A stretch of 64,000 nt of DNA from contig NZ_CP127409.1 of the NCBI RefSeq assembly GCF_030291135.1, positions 1,488,001 to 1,552,000 of the forward strand. The letters are read 5' to 3'. Shown piece by piece: positions 8,552-17,112 of this stretch (positions within the stretch are counted from its first letter, which is position 1; each line of letters begins with the position of its first letter). The position numbers and the translations under genes are program-made. The notes beneath the pieces were generated by a model that made no database searches, was not told the origin of the DNA, and worked only from the letters and a program-made list of their open reading frames with translations. The stretch comes from Rhodanobacter thiooxydans (GTDB lineage: Bacteria > Pseudomonadota > Gammaproteobacteria > Xanthomonadales > Rhodanobacteraceae).

Positions 8552-8641
8552 GGAGAGGTGTCCGAGTGGTTGAAGGAGCACGCCTGGAAAGTGTGTATAG
8601 GGTAAAACCTATCGCGGGTTCGAATCCCGCTCTCTCCGCCA
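8552..8641 (+). tRNA. tRNA-Ser (anticodon GGA)
   Basis: A 90-base class II tRNA with a long variable arm. The acceptor GGAGAGG pairs with TCTCTCC (one G-U), with discriminator G and an encoded CCA ending at 8641. The anticodon stem CACGC/GTGTG encloses CTGGAAA, so the anticodon is GGA, reading UCC and UCU. The variable arm (ATAGG/CCTAT) and the T arm GGGTTCGAATCCC are clear. Confidence 0.96.
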
Positions 8642-8690
8642 GTTTCTGAATTGGTGCGACAGCCTGAAGCTGGCGCAACAGCAAAACAAC

Positions 8691-8706
8691 CAAGCGATAT
8701 CGCTTG
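8691..8706. repeat. 16-base perfect palindrome before the SRP RNA gene
   Basis: CAAGCGATATCGCTTG is an exact palindrome lying 8 bases upstream of the SRP RNA. It could be a protein-binding site or a small hairpin in a joint tRNA-Ser/SRP RNA transcript. No protein can be named. Confidence 0.4.
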
Positions 8707-8714
8707 ACGTCCAT

Positions 8715-8824
8715 GGTGGCCCCGTCGGTCCCCCCGCGACGATAGTTCGCAAACTCCGCCAGGTCCGGAAGGAAGCAACGGTAGCGAATGATTCGGGTGC
8801 CGGGGTGTGGCTGGCGGGGCCGCC
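8715..8824 (+). ncRNA. ffs: Signal recognition particle RNA (4.5S, small bacterial type)
   Basis: The universally conserved domain IV core is present as CAGGTCCGGAAGGAAGCA (from 8760) followed by ACGGTAGC, the Ffh-binding apical loop region. The 5' end GGTGGCCCCG (8715-8724) pairs with CGGGGCCGCC (8815-8824), closing a single long hairpin of about 110 bases. The RNA joins Ffh to target membrane-protein ribosomes to FtsY. The position between tRNA-Ser and dnaX is common in related bacteria. The exact mature ends are estimated from the outer pairing. Confidence 0.95.
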
Positions 8825-8846
8825 GCCATTTCCGGACGGCGCTTTT
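8821..8846 (+). terminator. Possible terminator of the SRP RNA
   Basis: CGCCG (8821-8825) pairs with CGGCG (8837-8841) and is followed by cTTTT. The stem shares bases with the 3' end of the SRP RNA and is short. Confidence 0.4.
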
Positions 8847-8847
8847 A

Positions 8848-8876
8848 CTGACTTACCCCCGCTGACTTGGCACAAT
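8848..8876 (+). promoter_or_regulatory. Possible dnaX promoter
   Basis: CTGACT (8848-8853) and CACAAT (8871-8876) are spaced by 17 bases, each matching 4 of 6 consensus bases, with the start codon 27 bases downstream. Confidence 0.35.
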
Positions 8877-8902
8877 CAGTCTTCGCCCCAAGGTAGTCAG
8901 GC

Positions 8903-10594
8903 ATGTCTTATCAGGTACTCGCCCGCAAGTGGCGCCCGCGCAAGTTCGCCGAACTGGTGGGGCAGGAACACGTGGTGCGCGCGCTCACCAATGCGCTCGA
9001 CACCGGGCGCATGCACCACGCCTACCTGTTCACCGGCACCCGCGGCGTCGGCAAGACCACCATTGCGCGCATCTTCGCCAAGTCGCTGAACTGCGAGCGC
9101 GGGCAGTCGGCCGATCCCTGCGGTGAGTGCTCGGTGTGTACGGCGGTGGACGAGGGGCGTTTCGTCGATCTGCTGGAGATCGATGCGGCCAGCAACACCG
9201 GCGTGGACGACGTGCGCGAGGTGATCGAGAACGCGCAGTACGCGCCGTCGCGCGGCCGCTTCAAGGTGTACCTGGTCGACGAGGTGCACATGCTGTCGAA
9301 GAACGCGTTCAACGCGTTGCTGAAGACGCTGGAAGAGCCGCCGCCGCACGTGAAGTTCCTGCTCGCCACCACCGACCCGCAGAAGCTGCCGGTGACGGTG
9401 CTGTCGCGCTGCCTGAAGTTCAACCTGAAGCGGCTGCTGCCGGAGCAGATCTCTGGCCAGATGCGGCACATCCTGGGCGCCGAGAACATCGCCTACGAAG
9501 ACGGTGCGATCGGCGAGCTGGCCCGCGCCGCGGACGGTTCGCTGCGCGACGGCCTGTCGCTGCTGGACCAGGCGATCGCCTACGGCGGCGGCGCGCTGCA
9601 TGCCGACGACGTGCGCAACATGCTGGGCAGCGTGGCTCGCGGGCAGGTGCTCGGCGTGCTTGACGCGCTGGCTGCCGGCGATGGCGAGCGGCTGCTGGCC
9701 GAATGCACGCAGATTGCCTCGTACTCGCCGGACTTCGGCGGCGTGCTGGACGACATCGCCAGCGTGCTGCACCGGCTGCAGCTGATCCAGTTGATTCCCG
9801 GTTATCGGCCGGAGGAAGACAGCGACGATGACGGCGCGCTGCTTGCCTTGGCCGGACAGATGACGCCGGAAGACGTGCAGTTGTATTACCAGATCGCCAC
9901 CTCGGGCCGGCGCGACCTCGCGCTGGCGCCGGATGCGCGCACCGGTTTCGAGATGGCGCTGCTGCGCATGCTGGCGTTCCGTCCCGGCGATGGCGCACCC
10001 GCCACGCGCACGGAACGACCGGTGTCAGCGCCGTCGCGTCCCGCAGCTCCGGCATCGGCACCGGCACCGGCACTACCAGCACGACCCGCCGCCGCGCCGG
10101 CACGTCAGCACGAAGCCCCGCCGCCATCGCGCGCCGCGCCGGCATCGACGCCGGCCGCCGCCGCTGCACCGATCACGCGGGACGAGAACGGTTTGCCGGA
10201 CTGGGAGACGCTGATCGAGCGCGCCGGCCTGCGCGGGCCGTTCGGCCTGTTGGCGCAGAATGCGGTATTGCGTGAGCGCGACGGGCAGACCCTGGTGCTG
10301 GCGCTGCAGCCAGCGCACATGAGCCTGGCGGTGGAGCCGATGGTGAGCCAGATGGAGGAGCGCATCGGCCAGGCGCTGGGCGAGCGCATCCGCCTGCGCT
10401 TCGTCAACAGCAGCCAGACTGCCGCCACGCAGACCCCGGCGGCGCGTGCCGCGCAGGCGCGCGATGCGGCCCAGGCCGCCGCCGAGCAGGCGATCGAGGG
10501 CGATCCGCTGGTGCAGTCGCTGAAGCGCGAGTTCGGCGCGCGCGTGGTGCCGCAATCCATCAAACCCTTTGACAGCGAATCCGGAGCAGTGTGA
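8903..10594 (+). CDS. dnaX: DNA polymerase III subunits gamma and tau
   Basis: DnaX is the clamp-loader ATPase of the replisome. The 563-residue product has Walker A GTRGVGKT at 45-52, a four-cysteine zinc site between about 64 and 79, Walker B LVDEVHMLS, the SRC arginine-finger motif LSRCLKF, and domain III to about residue 370. A Pro/Ala-rich linker of about 55 residues (about 372-425) precedes a tau-like C-terminal domain. In E. coli a shorter gamma form arises by frameshifting on an A-run; I see no such slippery run here, so production of gamma is uncertain. The ribosome-binding site is AAGG. The stop overlaps the ybaB start (TGATG), and the dnaX-ybaB-recR order is classical. Confidence 0.96.
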   Translation: MSYQVLARKWRPRKFAELVGQEHVVRALTNALDTGRMHHAYLFTGTRGVGKTTIARIFAKSLNCERGQSADPCGECSVCTAVDEGRFVDLLEIDAASNTGVDDVREVIENAQYAPSRGRFKVYLVDEVHMLSKNAFNALLKTLEEPPPHVKFLLATTDPQKLPVTVLSRCLKFNLKRLLPEQISGQMRHILGAENIAYEDGAIGELARAADGSLRDGLSLLDQAIAYGGGALHADDVRNMLGSVARGQVLGVLDALAAGDGERLLAECTQIASYSPDFGGVLDDIASVLHRLQLIQLIPGYRPEEDSDDDGALLALAGQMTPEDVQLYYQIATSGRRDLALAPDARTGFEMALLRMLAFRPGDGAPATRTERPVSAPSRPAAPASAPAPALPARPAAAPARQHEAPPPSRAAPASTPAAAAAPITRDENGLPDWETLIERAGLRGPFGLLAQNAVLRERDGQTLVLALQPAHMSLAVEPMVSQMEERIGQALGERIRLRFVNSSQTAATQTPAARAAQARDAAQAAAEQAIEGDPLVQSLKREFGARVVPQSIKPFDSESGAV

Positions 10595-10917
10595 TGAGAG
10601 GACAGATCGGCCAGCTGATGCAGCAGGCCCAGCGCATGCAGGAAGACATGAAGCGTGCGCAGGAGGAAATCGCGAAGCTCGAAGTCACCGGCAGCGCCGG
10701 CGGCGGCCTGGTCAGCGTGGTGATGACCGGTGCGCACGAGGTGCGCCGCGTGCAGATCGACCGGCAGACGTTTGCCGACGATCCCGAGATGGCCGAGGAC
10801 CTGGTCGCCGCCGCAATCAACGACGCGGTGAACAAGGTGGCCCAGGTCAGCAAGGACAAGCTCGGCGGCGTCACCGCCGGGATGAACCTGCCGCCCGGCT
10901 TCAAGATGCCGTTCTGA
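10594..10917 (+). CDS. ybaB: YbaB/EbfC family nucleoid-associated protein
   Basis: This 107-residue protein belongs to the YbaB/EbfC DNA-binding family, dimeric 'tweezer' proteins linked to nucleoid structure and possibly recombination. It shows the helical start [20 protein letters not shown], the central [16 protein letters not shown] strands and the conserved NDAVNKV helix. The ATG at 10594 shares its A with the dnaX stop TGA, so translation is probably coupled. It lies between dnaX and recR, as in most proteobacteria. Confidence 0.93.
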   Translation: MRGQIGQLMQQAQRMQEDMKRAQEEIAKLEVTGSAGGGLVSVVMTGAHEVRRVQIDRQTFADDPEMAEDLVAAAINDAVNKVAQVSKDKLGGVTAGMNLPPGFKMPF

Positions 10918-10930
10918 GGCACGGAATCGA

Positions 10931-11530
10931 ATGAGCGGTTCCCCCCTCCTCGCCGACCTGATCGAAGCACTGCGCTGCCTGCCCGGCGTGGGCGGCAAGA
11001 GTGCACAGCGGATGGCCTTCCATCTGCTGGAGCGTGAGCGCGAACGCGGCCTGAAGCTGGCCGCGGTGATGGAGCAGGCGATGCGGCGCATCGGCCACTG
11101 CGAGCGTTGCCGCAACTTCAGCGAGGAGCCGCTGTGCGCGCTGTGTGCCAGCAGCACCCGCGAGCGCCAGGTACTGTGCGTGGTGGAGTCGCCCACCGAC
11201 CTGGCGGCGATCGAACAGGCCACCGGCTACCGCGGCCAGTATTTCGTGCTGATGGGCCGGCTGTCGCCGCTGGACGGGCTGGGCCCGGAAGAACTGGGAC
11301 TGGCGCAACTGGCCCAGCGACTGGGCGAGGGTGAGATCGAGGAGCTGATCATCGCCACCAACCCGACCGTGGAGGGCGAGGCCACCGCGCATTACCTGGC
11401 TCAGCTGGCCCGTGCCGGCGGCGTGCGGCCGACCCGGCTGGCGCACGGCGTACCGCTGGGCGGCGAACTCGAATACGTCGATCGCAGCACGCTGGCGCAC
11501 GCGTTCGGCGGCCGGCAACTGCTCGATTGA
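10931..11530 (+). CDS. recR: Recombination mediator protein RecR
   Basis: RecR acts with RecF and RecO to load RecA at single-strand gaps. The 199-residue product has an N-terminal helix-hairpin-helix ([19 protein letters not shown]), a C4 zinc finger with Cys57, Cys60, Cys69 and Cys72, a TOPRIM domain from about 80 ([14 protein letters not shown]) and the C-terminal [16 protein letters not shown] and [13 protein letters not shown] motifs. It lies 13 bases after ybaB and completes the dnaX-ybaB-recR operon. Confidence 0.96.
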   Translation: MSGSPLLADLIEALRCLPGVGGKSAQRMAFHLLERERERGLKLAAVMEQAMRRIGHCERCRNFSEEPLCALCASSTRERQVLCVVESPTDLAAIEQATGYRGQYFVLMGRLSPLDGLGPEELGLAQLAQRLGEGEIEELIIATNPTVEGEATAHYLAQLARAGGVRPTRLAHGVPLGGELEYVDRSTLAHAFGGRQLLD

Positions 11531-11549
11531 TTACCGCAGGGGAACGATC

Positions 11550-11894
11550 ATGACCGACACGATTTTCAGCAAGATTGTCCGCCGCGAGATTCCGGCTGAC
11601 ATCGTCTACGAGGACGACGAGGTGCTGGCGTTCCGCGACCTGAATCCGCAGGCGCCGGTGCACGTGCTGTTCATCCCGAAGCAGCCGATGGCCACCCTCA
11701 ACGATGCGACGGCGGGCGACGCCGAGTTGCTCGGCAAGTTGCTGCTGGCCACGGCGGCATATGCGAAGCAGGAGGGTTTTGCCGAGCAGGGCTACCGCAC
11801 GGTGATCAACGCCAACGAGGATGGCGGGCAGACCGTGTACCACCTGCACGTGCACCTGCTGGCGGGGCGCCGCATGCACTGGCCGCCGGGCTGA
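11550..11894 (+). CDS. HIT (histidine triad) nucleotide-binding protein, HinT-like
   Basis: HIT proteins hydrolyse purine nucleoside phosphoramidates. The 114-residue product has the triad YHLHVHLLAG with His98, His100 and His102, and the N-terminal FSKIVRREIPADIVYEDD typical of the HINT branch. The ATG at 11550 follows a good CAGGGGAA ribosome-binding site; open frame further upstream overlaps recR and is not used. A strong bidirectional terminator follows. Confidence 0.93.
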   Translation: MTDTIFSKIVRREIPADIVYEDDEVLAFRDLNPQAPVHVLFIPKQPMATLNDATAGDAELLGKLLLATAAYAKQEGFAEQGYRTVINANEDGGQTVYHLHVHLLAGRRMHWPPG

Positions 11895-11914
11895 GCGCGG
11901 CGGCGCCGCATCCC

Positions 11915-11955
11915 GCACATGAAAACGCCGGCTTCGAGCCGGCGTTTTCATGTGC
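11915..11955. terminator. Bidirectional terminator between HIT and Slp genes
   Basis: A perfect 19-bp inverted repeat (11915-11933 and 11937-11955) closes on TCG. Each strand has a GCCGGC core ending in TTTT, so it can stop both the plus-strand HIT transcript and the minus-strand lipoprotein transcript. Confidence 0.9.
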
Positions 11956-11957
11956 GC

Positions 11958-12542
11958 TTACTTCTTCGGCGGCGGGGGCGGCGGAGGCGGCCGCACCACG
12001 ATCACGCGGGGTTGATAGTAGCCGTAGGGATAACCGCCCCAGTACGGGCCGAAGCCGGGTCCCCAGAACGGGTCGTAGAAACCGGGCGGATAGTTGACGA
12101 CAACCGGGCGCTTCGGCCACAGGTAGACCACGTCGGCCTCGACGCGCGGGTAGGCGTAATCGAAGTCGCCCACTTTCTGCGACACCGTGCCGTGCAGCGT
12201 GCCGGTGACGGTCAGCTCGCGGCCGCGGACGAATACTTCCGGATCGTAGAAGCCATCGCGGCAGGCGACGAAACGGCCCTGGTTCTCGCCGTTGTTGCCG
12301 CCTTTCGGGCGAGCCTGGCTGTCCAGCGGACGCGACAGCAGGTAGAAGCAGGTCTGCTGCGGGCCCGGTTCGGTCTTGATGATCTCGCCGCCCCAGCGCA
12401 CGCGCGTGCCACCCGCACCACCTTGCTGGGCGCTGGCAGTGGAGACGTCGGTATAGGTGCCTTCCAGCGGTTTCGGAATCGTCGCGCACCCGGCCAGCAG
12501 GGCGAGCGCGGCGGCGAGGGTCAACGGGCGGTACAGGGACAT
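11958..12542 (-). CDS. Slp-like outer membrane lipoprotein
   Basis: The 194-residue product has a lipoprotein signal peptide with lipobox LLAGC, acylated Cys19. The body (RVRWGGEIIKTEPG, then the short strand repeats with CFYLLSRPLD and RGRELTVTGTL) matches the Slp family of starvation-induced outer membrane lipoproteins. The C-terminus is unusual: a Pro/Gly/Tyr-rich tail followed by eight consecutive prolines and two lysines. Residue +2 is Ala, compatible with outer membrane sorting. A GGAGAG ribosome-binding site precedes the ATG. It lies 48 bases after tgpA and may be read with that operon. The function of Slp is not established. Confidence 0.82.
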   Translation of the reverse strand: MSLYRPLTLAAALALLAGCATIPKPLEGTYTDVSTASAQQGGAGGTRVRWGGEIIKTEPGPQQTCFYLLSRPLDSQARPKGGNNGENQGRFVACRDGFYDPEVFVRGRELTVTGTLHGTVSQKVGDFDYAYPRVEADVVYLWPKRPVVVNYPPGFYDPFWGPGFGPYWGGYPYGYYQPRVIVVRPPPPPPPPKK

Positions 12543-12590
12543 GGGGATCTCTCCATACTTGGGCGACGGCCTGCGCCGTCGTGTCGGCTC

Positions 12591-14573
12591 TTATTTGACC
12601 ACGTTGACGATACGGAAATCCCGCACGGCGTGCTGGAACGCACGCAATGGTTCAGTCGGCGGTTCGTCATGGGCATAACGCAGTTCCAGGTAACTCCTCA
12701 TCAAGCTTGCCAGTTCATCGCGTTGACCGGGCAGCGCCCGGGCGGCGCGGCTCAGGTAATGCTGCGGGCCTTCGGCGGGGCGGCGTGCAATGCCCTTGCG
12801 CGCCAGCTTACGCTCCAGCTCGCGCAGCGCGCCGCGCAACGGGTCGCGTGGCTGCCGCCGCAGCAAGGCCCACGCCAGCCCGATCGCGATGAACAGCACG
12901 CTGCTGATCGCCAGCAGCACGCCGAGCGTCGCCGTGTCGGCGTCGCGGATGCCGAACGGGGTCAGCAGGCCGCGCTGGCGTAGCGCATCAAAACCGATAA
13001 CGCCCTGGTCCCACCAGCGGTTGACGATGTCCCAGCGATTTCGCAGGCCCTGCAGCCAGTCGTTGCGATACCACGACAACTGGTCGCCGGCGGCCGCGGC
13101 CGCACCCAGCGAAACGCGCTCTGGGCGCACCGCGCCGGTGGGATCGACGCGCACCCAGCCGCGCCCGGCCAGCCACACCTCGCTCCACGCATGCGCGTCG
13201 GAATAGCGCACCAGCAGGTAGTCGCCGAGCTTGTTCCAGTAGCCGCCCTGGTAGCCGGTGACCACCCGCGCCGGGATGCCGGCGGCGCGCATCAGCACGG
13301 TGAACGCCGACGAATAGTGCTCGCAGAAACCCTCGTGGGTGTCGAACAGGAAGTCGTCCACCGAATCGCGTCCCAGCGGCGCCGGGGCCAGCGTGTAGCG
13401 GAAGCCGCCGTCGTGGAACAGGCTCAGCGCGGCCTGCACGATCGCGGCGTCGTCGCCGCCGTAGCGCTGCCGCCATTGCACGGCCAGTGCGTGCGTGCGC
13501 GGGTTGAAATCCGCCGGCAGGCGCAGGCCGAGGCGGCGCGAACGTTCGTCCAGGTCAGGCTGCAGCCGGTAGCGCAATGCCGAGCGCGCGGCGTAGTCGA
13601 GCGGGTCGTTGACCGGCTTGTCGGCCATTACCTCGTGGTCGGCCTGCAGGCTGGCCTGCGCCGGCGCCTGCAACGGCACGTCCAGCATCGGCAGCACGCG
13701 CCGCCGGGTGGGTTGCAGGCTGATCCGGTAGCTGATTGAACTGGCGACCTCCAGCGGCGCAGGTTGCCGTGGCGGAGCGTATCGCGGGTCGAGCTGGCGC
13801 CAGCTGCGGCCGTCGAAATTCCACATCACATAAGCGCGGAAGTAGCGTTGATCGGGTGGTGGCGGCGCACCGTCGAAACTCACCCGCATCGCGGGGTGGT
13901 CGTCGGTGAGCAGCTCGGTGAAATTGCCTGGCGTCATGCTGTCGCCGAGGCCGGTGCGCGCCTGGTTCGGCGAAGGCGCGCCCCACAGCGGCGAACTCAG
14001 TCGCGGCACCAGCAGGAAGGCCAGCAGGGCCAGCGGCAGCGCCGCCGCGGTCAGCGCCAGCGCCGGCAGCAAGGCTCGCGGCAGGCTGGGTGTCGGCAGT
14101 TGCCCGGGTTCCAGCGCGCGCAGGGTGGCCAGCGCCGGCAGCAGGCCCAGCGCGACCATCACGGTGGCGACCAGGCCCTGGTCGAACAGCAGCGCGGCCA
14201 TCAGCGCGAAGCAGGCGAAGCTGATGCCCACGCGCACGTCGCGCGCCGTCTCGGTTTCCAGCAGTTTCAGGATCAGCAGGCCGACCGCCAGCGCCGTGCC
14301 CGGCTCGCGGCCGAAGATGTTGCCGTACTGCACGATCACCGCCAGCGTCAGCAGGGCCAGCAGCGGCAGCTTCAGCCAGCCCGGTACGCGGCCAGCGCGG
14401 TGCCGCCGCTGCCACCAGCGCCAGCCGAGGATCAGCGCCAGCGTGATGGCGAGCCACCACGGCAGGTGTGGCGCGTGCAGGCCCAGCACCAGCGCCATGG
14501 TCAGGCTGAGCAGGTCGAACGCGCGGGCGTCGATCGGCTGTTCGCGCGGCAGTCTTGACCGTGGCGGCGTCAT
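12591..14573 (-). CDS. tgpA: TgpA-type membrane transglutaminase-like protein (DUF3488)
   Basis: The 660-residue product has a cluster of hydrophobic segments in the first 200 residues, a periplasmic transglutaminase-like domain, one further membrane helix near 560-580 and a cytoplasmic tail. The Cys-His-Asp triad is visible as HEGFCEHYSSAF (Cys near 416), SDAHAWSEVWL and WVRVDPTGAV. This layout matches Pseudomonas TgpA. The start at 14573 overlaps the DUF58 stop by ATGA. With moxR and the DUF58 gene it forms the widespread moxR-DUF58-transglutaminase module, thought to act in envelope protein maturation; the substrates are unknown. Confidence 0.9.
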   Translation of the reverse strand: MTPPRSRLPREQPIDARAFDLLSLTMALVLGLHAPHLPWWLAITLALILGWRWWQRRHRAGRVPGWLKLPLLALLTLAVIVQYGNIFGREPGTALAVGLLILKLLETETARDVRVGISFACFALMAALLFDQGLVATVMVALGLLPALATLRALEPGQLPTPSLPRALLPALALTAAALPLALLAFLLVPRLSSPLWGAPSPNQARTGLGDSMTPGNFTELLTDDHPAMRVSFDGAPPPPDQRYFRAYVMWNFDGRSWRQLDPRYAPPRQPAPLEVASSISYRISLQPTRRRVLPMLDVPLQAPAQASLQADHEVMADKPVNDPLDYAARSALRYRLQPDLDERSRRLGLRLPADFNPRTHALAVQWRQRYGGDDAAIVQAALSLFHDGGFRYTLAPAPLGRDSVDDFLFDTHEGFCEHYSSAFTVLMRAAGIPARVVTGYQGGYWNKLGDYLLVRYSDAHAWSEVWLAGRGWVRVDPTGAVRPERVSLGAAAAAGDQLSWYRNDWLQGLRNRWDIVNRWWDQGVIGFDALRQRGLLTPFGIRDADTATLGVLLAISSVLFIAIGLAWALLRRQPRDPLRGALRELERKLARKGIARRPAEGPQHYLSRAARALPGQRDELASLMRSYLELRYAHDEPPTEPLRAFQHAVRDFRIVNVVK

Positions 14574-15523
14574 GGCAGCTGCGCCAGCGCGTTCATGCAG
14601 CGCGCGTAGTGCAGCGGGCCGCTGCCGCCGGGGATCTCGTTGCCGGGCAGCCACAGGCTGTAGTGGCGGCGCTGCGCCTGGGCCTCATTCAGCCAGCGCG
14701 CCAGCCGGGCGATGCGCGCCTCGTTGTCGAGTCCACCCAACTGGCGCCAGTCGAGTTGCCATTGCGGACGGCTTTGCGGCTGCTCGAAATCCTTCACCAG
14801 CAGGTTTTCGTGGCGGGCGCTGGCCTTCCAGGCGACATGTCGTTGCGGGTCGCCGGCGCGGTAGTCGCGCAGTGCGGCCAGTTCGTCGCCGCGATGCAGG
14901 CGCATGTGACGGGCGTCGTCGGCGCGGGCATGCGGCGGCGGCCCGGCCGATTCCGCACGCGGCCAGACCAGTACGGACTGCTCGGGATGCAGCCAGCTCC
15001 AGGCGCGGAACAGGCCAAGCGGCCAAGTGCTCCACACCCGCAGGCGTGGCAGCGGTTGCCAGCCGCGCTGCTCGGTGGGCAGGGCCAGTTTCACCAAGGC
15101 GCTGGCATGGCCGTCAAGCGCGAAGGCCGTCGTGCTGTCGCCGAGGTCGATGCGGAGGGCGTTGCGCGGACGCCGGGAGTCGAATGCCAGGGTGAGCTCG
15201 AGCGGCTGGCCGGCGACCGCGTGGCCGGCGCGGATGTGGCCCAGGCGCAGGCCGTCGAGGCTGCGGAACGCCACCAGCATGCTGGCCGCGCTGGCCGCAC
15301 CGAGCAGGCAGGTGAGCAGCAGGCCGGCGTTGTTTGCGTAGTTCAGCGCACCGACCAGCATCACCAGCAGCAGCACGGAAAAGCCGAGGCCGAAACCGCT
15401 CGGCACGATGTAGATGCGCCGGCGGTGCAACTCGATCGGCAGGCTCTCGGGGCGGCGGTAGCGGGTGAGTGCGGGCAGCCGGTGTTCGGCCCATCGTTGC
15501 AGTCGCTGCAGCAGATCGCGCAT
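14570..15523 (-). CDS. DUF58 domain membrane protein
   Basis: This 317-residue protein has two adjacent hydrophobic segments near residues 38-85 (LGFSVLLLVMLVGAL and LLLTCLLGAASAASML) and the DUF58 signature RDYRAGDPQRHVAWKASAR near 230-248, part of a von Willebrand A-like fold. DUF58 proteins are usual partners of MoxR ATPases. The ATG at 15523 shares its A with the moxR stop, and its own stop overlaps tgpA, so the three are probably translated as a coupled unit. Confidence 0.9.
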   Translation of the reverse strand: MRDLLQRLQRWAEHRLPALTRYRRPESLPIELHRRRIYIVPSGFGLGFSVLLLVMLVGALNYANNAGLLLTCLLGAASAASMLVAFRSLDGLRLGHIRAGHAVAGQPLELTLAFDSRRPRNALRIDLGDSTTAFALDGHASALVKLALPTEQRGWQPLPRLRVWSTWPLGLFRAWSWLHPEQSVLVWPRAESAGPPPHARADDARHMRLHRGDELAALRDYRAGDPQRHVAWKASARHENLLVKDFEQPQSRPQWQLDWRQLGGLDNEARIARLARWLNEAQAQRRHYSLWLPGNEIPGGSGPLHYARCMNALAQLP

Positions 15524-16464
15524 CAATCCACCGCCACCTCGGCCAGCAGCTGCCGCGCCAGCGTGTCGCCGTTGGCGCCACGCGCCGGCAGCAGGCGATG
15601 CGCGGCCAGCGGCACGAACAGCGCCTGGATGTCTTCCGGCAACACGTGGCCGCGGCCGCTGAGCAACGCCCACGCGCGCGCCGCGGCGAGTAGCGCCAGG
15701 CCAGCGCGCGGCGACAGGCCCACGCGGATGTCGGCATGTCGCCGGCTGGCGGCGAGCAGGGCCTGCAGGTAGTCGAGCAGGGCGGCGCTGGCGGTAATCG
15801 CCTGCGCCTGGCGGTGCAGCGCGAGCAGCGCCGTGCCGTCGAGCTGCGGCGTCAGCTGGGCCAGCAGGTCGCGGCGGTCGCTGCCGGTGAGAAGGGCGCG
15901 CTCGGCGGTGGCGTCCGGGTAGTCCAGCGACAGCCGCAGCATGAAGCGGTCAAGTTGCGAGTCAGGCAGCGGGAAGGTGCCGTTGAGATCCAGCGGATTC
16001 TGCGTGGCGACCACGAAGAACGGCTGCGCCAGCGCATGCGTCTGGCCGTCCACGGTGACCTGGCCCTCGGCCATCGCCTCCAGCAGCGCGCTCTGCGTCT
16101 TCGGGCTGGCGCGGTTGATCTCGTCGGCCAGCATCAGGCCGGTGAAGATCGGGCCGGGGTGGAAGCGGAACTGGCCGGTCTCGCGCTCGTACACGCTGAC
16201 TCCGATGATGTCCGACGGCAGCAGGTCGCTGGTGAACTGCACGCGCTGGAATTCCAGCGCGAAGGTGGCCGCCAGCGCGTGCGCCAGGGTGGTCTTGCCC
16301 ACGCCGGGCACATCTTCCAGCAGCAGGTGGCCGCCGGCGATCAGGCAGGTGAAGGCAAGCTTCACCTGGCGCGGCTTGCCCAGCAGCACACGGTTGACCT
16401 GGGCCATCGCGGCATCCAGGCGTTGCTGCAGGGGTTCGTCGTGGGGCTGGGTCAACGCTGACAT
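15523..16464 (-). CDS. MoxR family AAA+ ATPase
   Basis: MoxR ATPases are chaperone-like AAA+ proteins that assemble or activate partner complexes. The 313-residue product has Walker A LEDVPGVGKTTLAHA near 49-63, Walker B LMLADEINRASPKTQ near 109, sensor 1 VATQNPLDLNGTFPLP and the lid motif GLSPRAGLALLAAARAWAL. The length is typical. It is first in the moxR-DUF58-tgpA module and 51 bases after maf. No transmembrane segment is seen, so it is cytoplasmic and works with the membrane DUF58 protein. Confidence 0.94.
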   Translation of the reverse strand: MSALTQPHDEPLQQRLDAAMAQVNRVLLGKPRQVKLAFTCLIAGGHLLLEDVPGVGKTTLAHALAATFALEFQRVQFTSDLLPSDIIGVSVYERETGQFRFHPGPIFTGLMLADEINRASPKTQSALLEAMAEGQVTVDGQTHALAQPFFVVATQNPLDLNGTFPLPDSQLDRFMLRLSLDYPDATAERALLTGSDRRDLLAQLTPQLDGTALLALHRQAQAITASAALLDYLQALLAASRRHADIRVGLSPRAGLALLAAARAWALLSGRGHVLPEDIQALFVPLAAHRLLPARGANGDTLARQLLAEVAVD

Positions 16465-16515
16465 GGGGATCCGGGCGTTCGGGTGGCGATGGGTGAAACG
16501 CAGTGTAGCCGTGGC

Positions 16516-17112
16516 TCAGGGCAGCTCGATGCCTGCCTCGCGCAGCAGCCGGGCCAACGCGATCAGCGGCAGGCCGATCAGTGCACTCGGGTCGCGGTTG
16601 TCGATCGCCTCGAACAGGCTGATGCCAAGGCCCTCACACTTGAAGCTGCCGGCGCAATCCAGTGGTTGTTCGCGTTCGACGTAGCGGGCAATCGTCGCTG
16701 CGTCCAGTTCGCGAAAGCGCACGCGGGTATGGTCGACGTGGGTGTGCTGGCGACCATCGCGGGTATCGAGCAGGCATAGCGCCGTATGGAAATGCACCTC
16801 GCGGCCGGAACTGGCGGCGAGCTGGGCACGGGCGCGCTCGGCGCTGCCCGGCTTGTCGAGGATCAGGCCGTCGAGTTCGGCGACCTGGTCGGAGCCGATC
16901 ACCAGCGCATCCTGGTGGTCGCGGGCGACCGCCGCGGCCTTGGCGACCGCCAGGCGCAGGGCGCGTGCGGCGGGAGACTCGCCCGACAGCGGGGTTTCGT
17001 CGGTCCCGGGCGCGGCCTGCTGGAAATCCGGGAGCAGCCGGCGCAGCAGCTCGGCGCGATAGCGCGAGGTCGAACCCAGCACGATGCGGGTTGTGTGACG
17101 GGGCAGGCTCAT
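16516..17112 (-). CDS. yceF: Maf/YceF-type nucleoside triphosphate pyrophosphatase (likely m7GTP-specific)
   Basis: Maf-fold enzymes hydrolyse non-canonical nucleotides to monophosphates. The 198-residue product follows E. coli YceF closely: VLGSTSRYRAELLRRL, the DETP motif, IGSDQVAELDG with the catalytic aspartate, the C-terminal CAGSFKCEGLGISLFE and RDPSALIGLPLIAL. The CAGSFK/GLGI combination marks the YceF (7-methyl-GTP) branch rather than the dTTP/UTP branch. E. coli also has yceF next to yceD-rpmF-fab, though here it is divergent from yceD. Its ATG overlaps the upstream small membrane protein gene by 4 bases. Confidence 0.92.
   Translation of the reverse strand: MSLPRHTTRIVLGSTSRYRAELLRRLLPDFQQAAPGTDETPLSGESPAARALRLAVAKAAAVARDHQDALVIGSDQVAELDGLILDKPGSAERARAQLAASSGREVHFHTALCLLDTRDGRQHTHVDHTRVRFRELDAATIARYVEREQPLDCAGSFKCEGLGISLFEAIDNRDPSALIGLPLIALARLLREAGIELP

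Noticed and set aside
8903..10594. Programmed frameshift site in dnaX
   Set aside because: No A-rich slippery heptamer of the E. coli kind is visible, so I could not support a gamma-producing frameshift.
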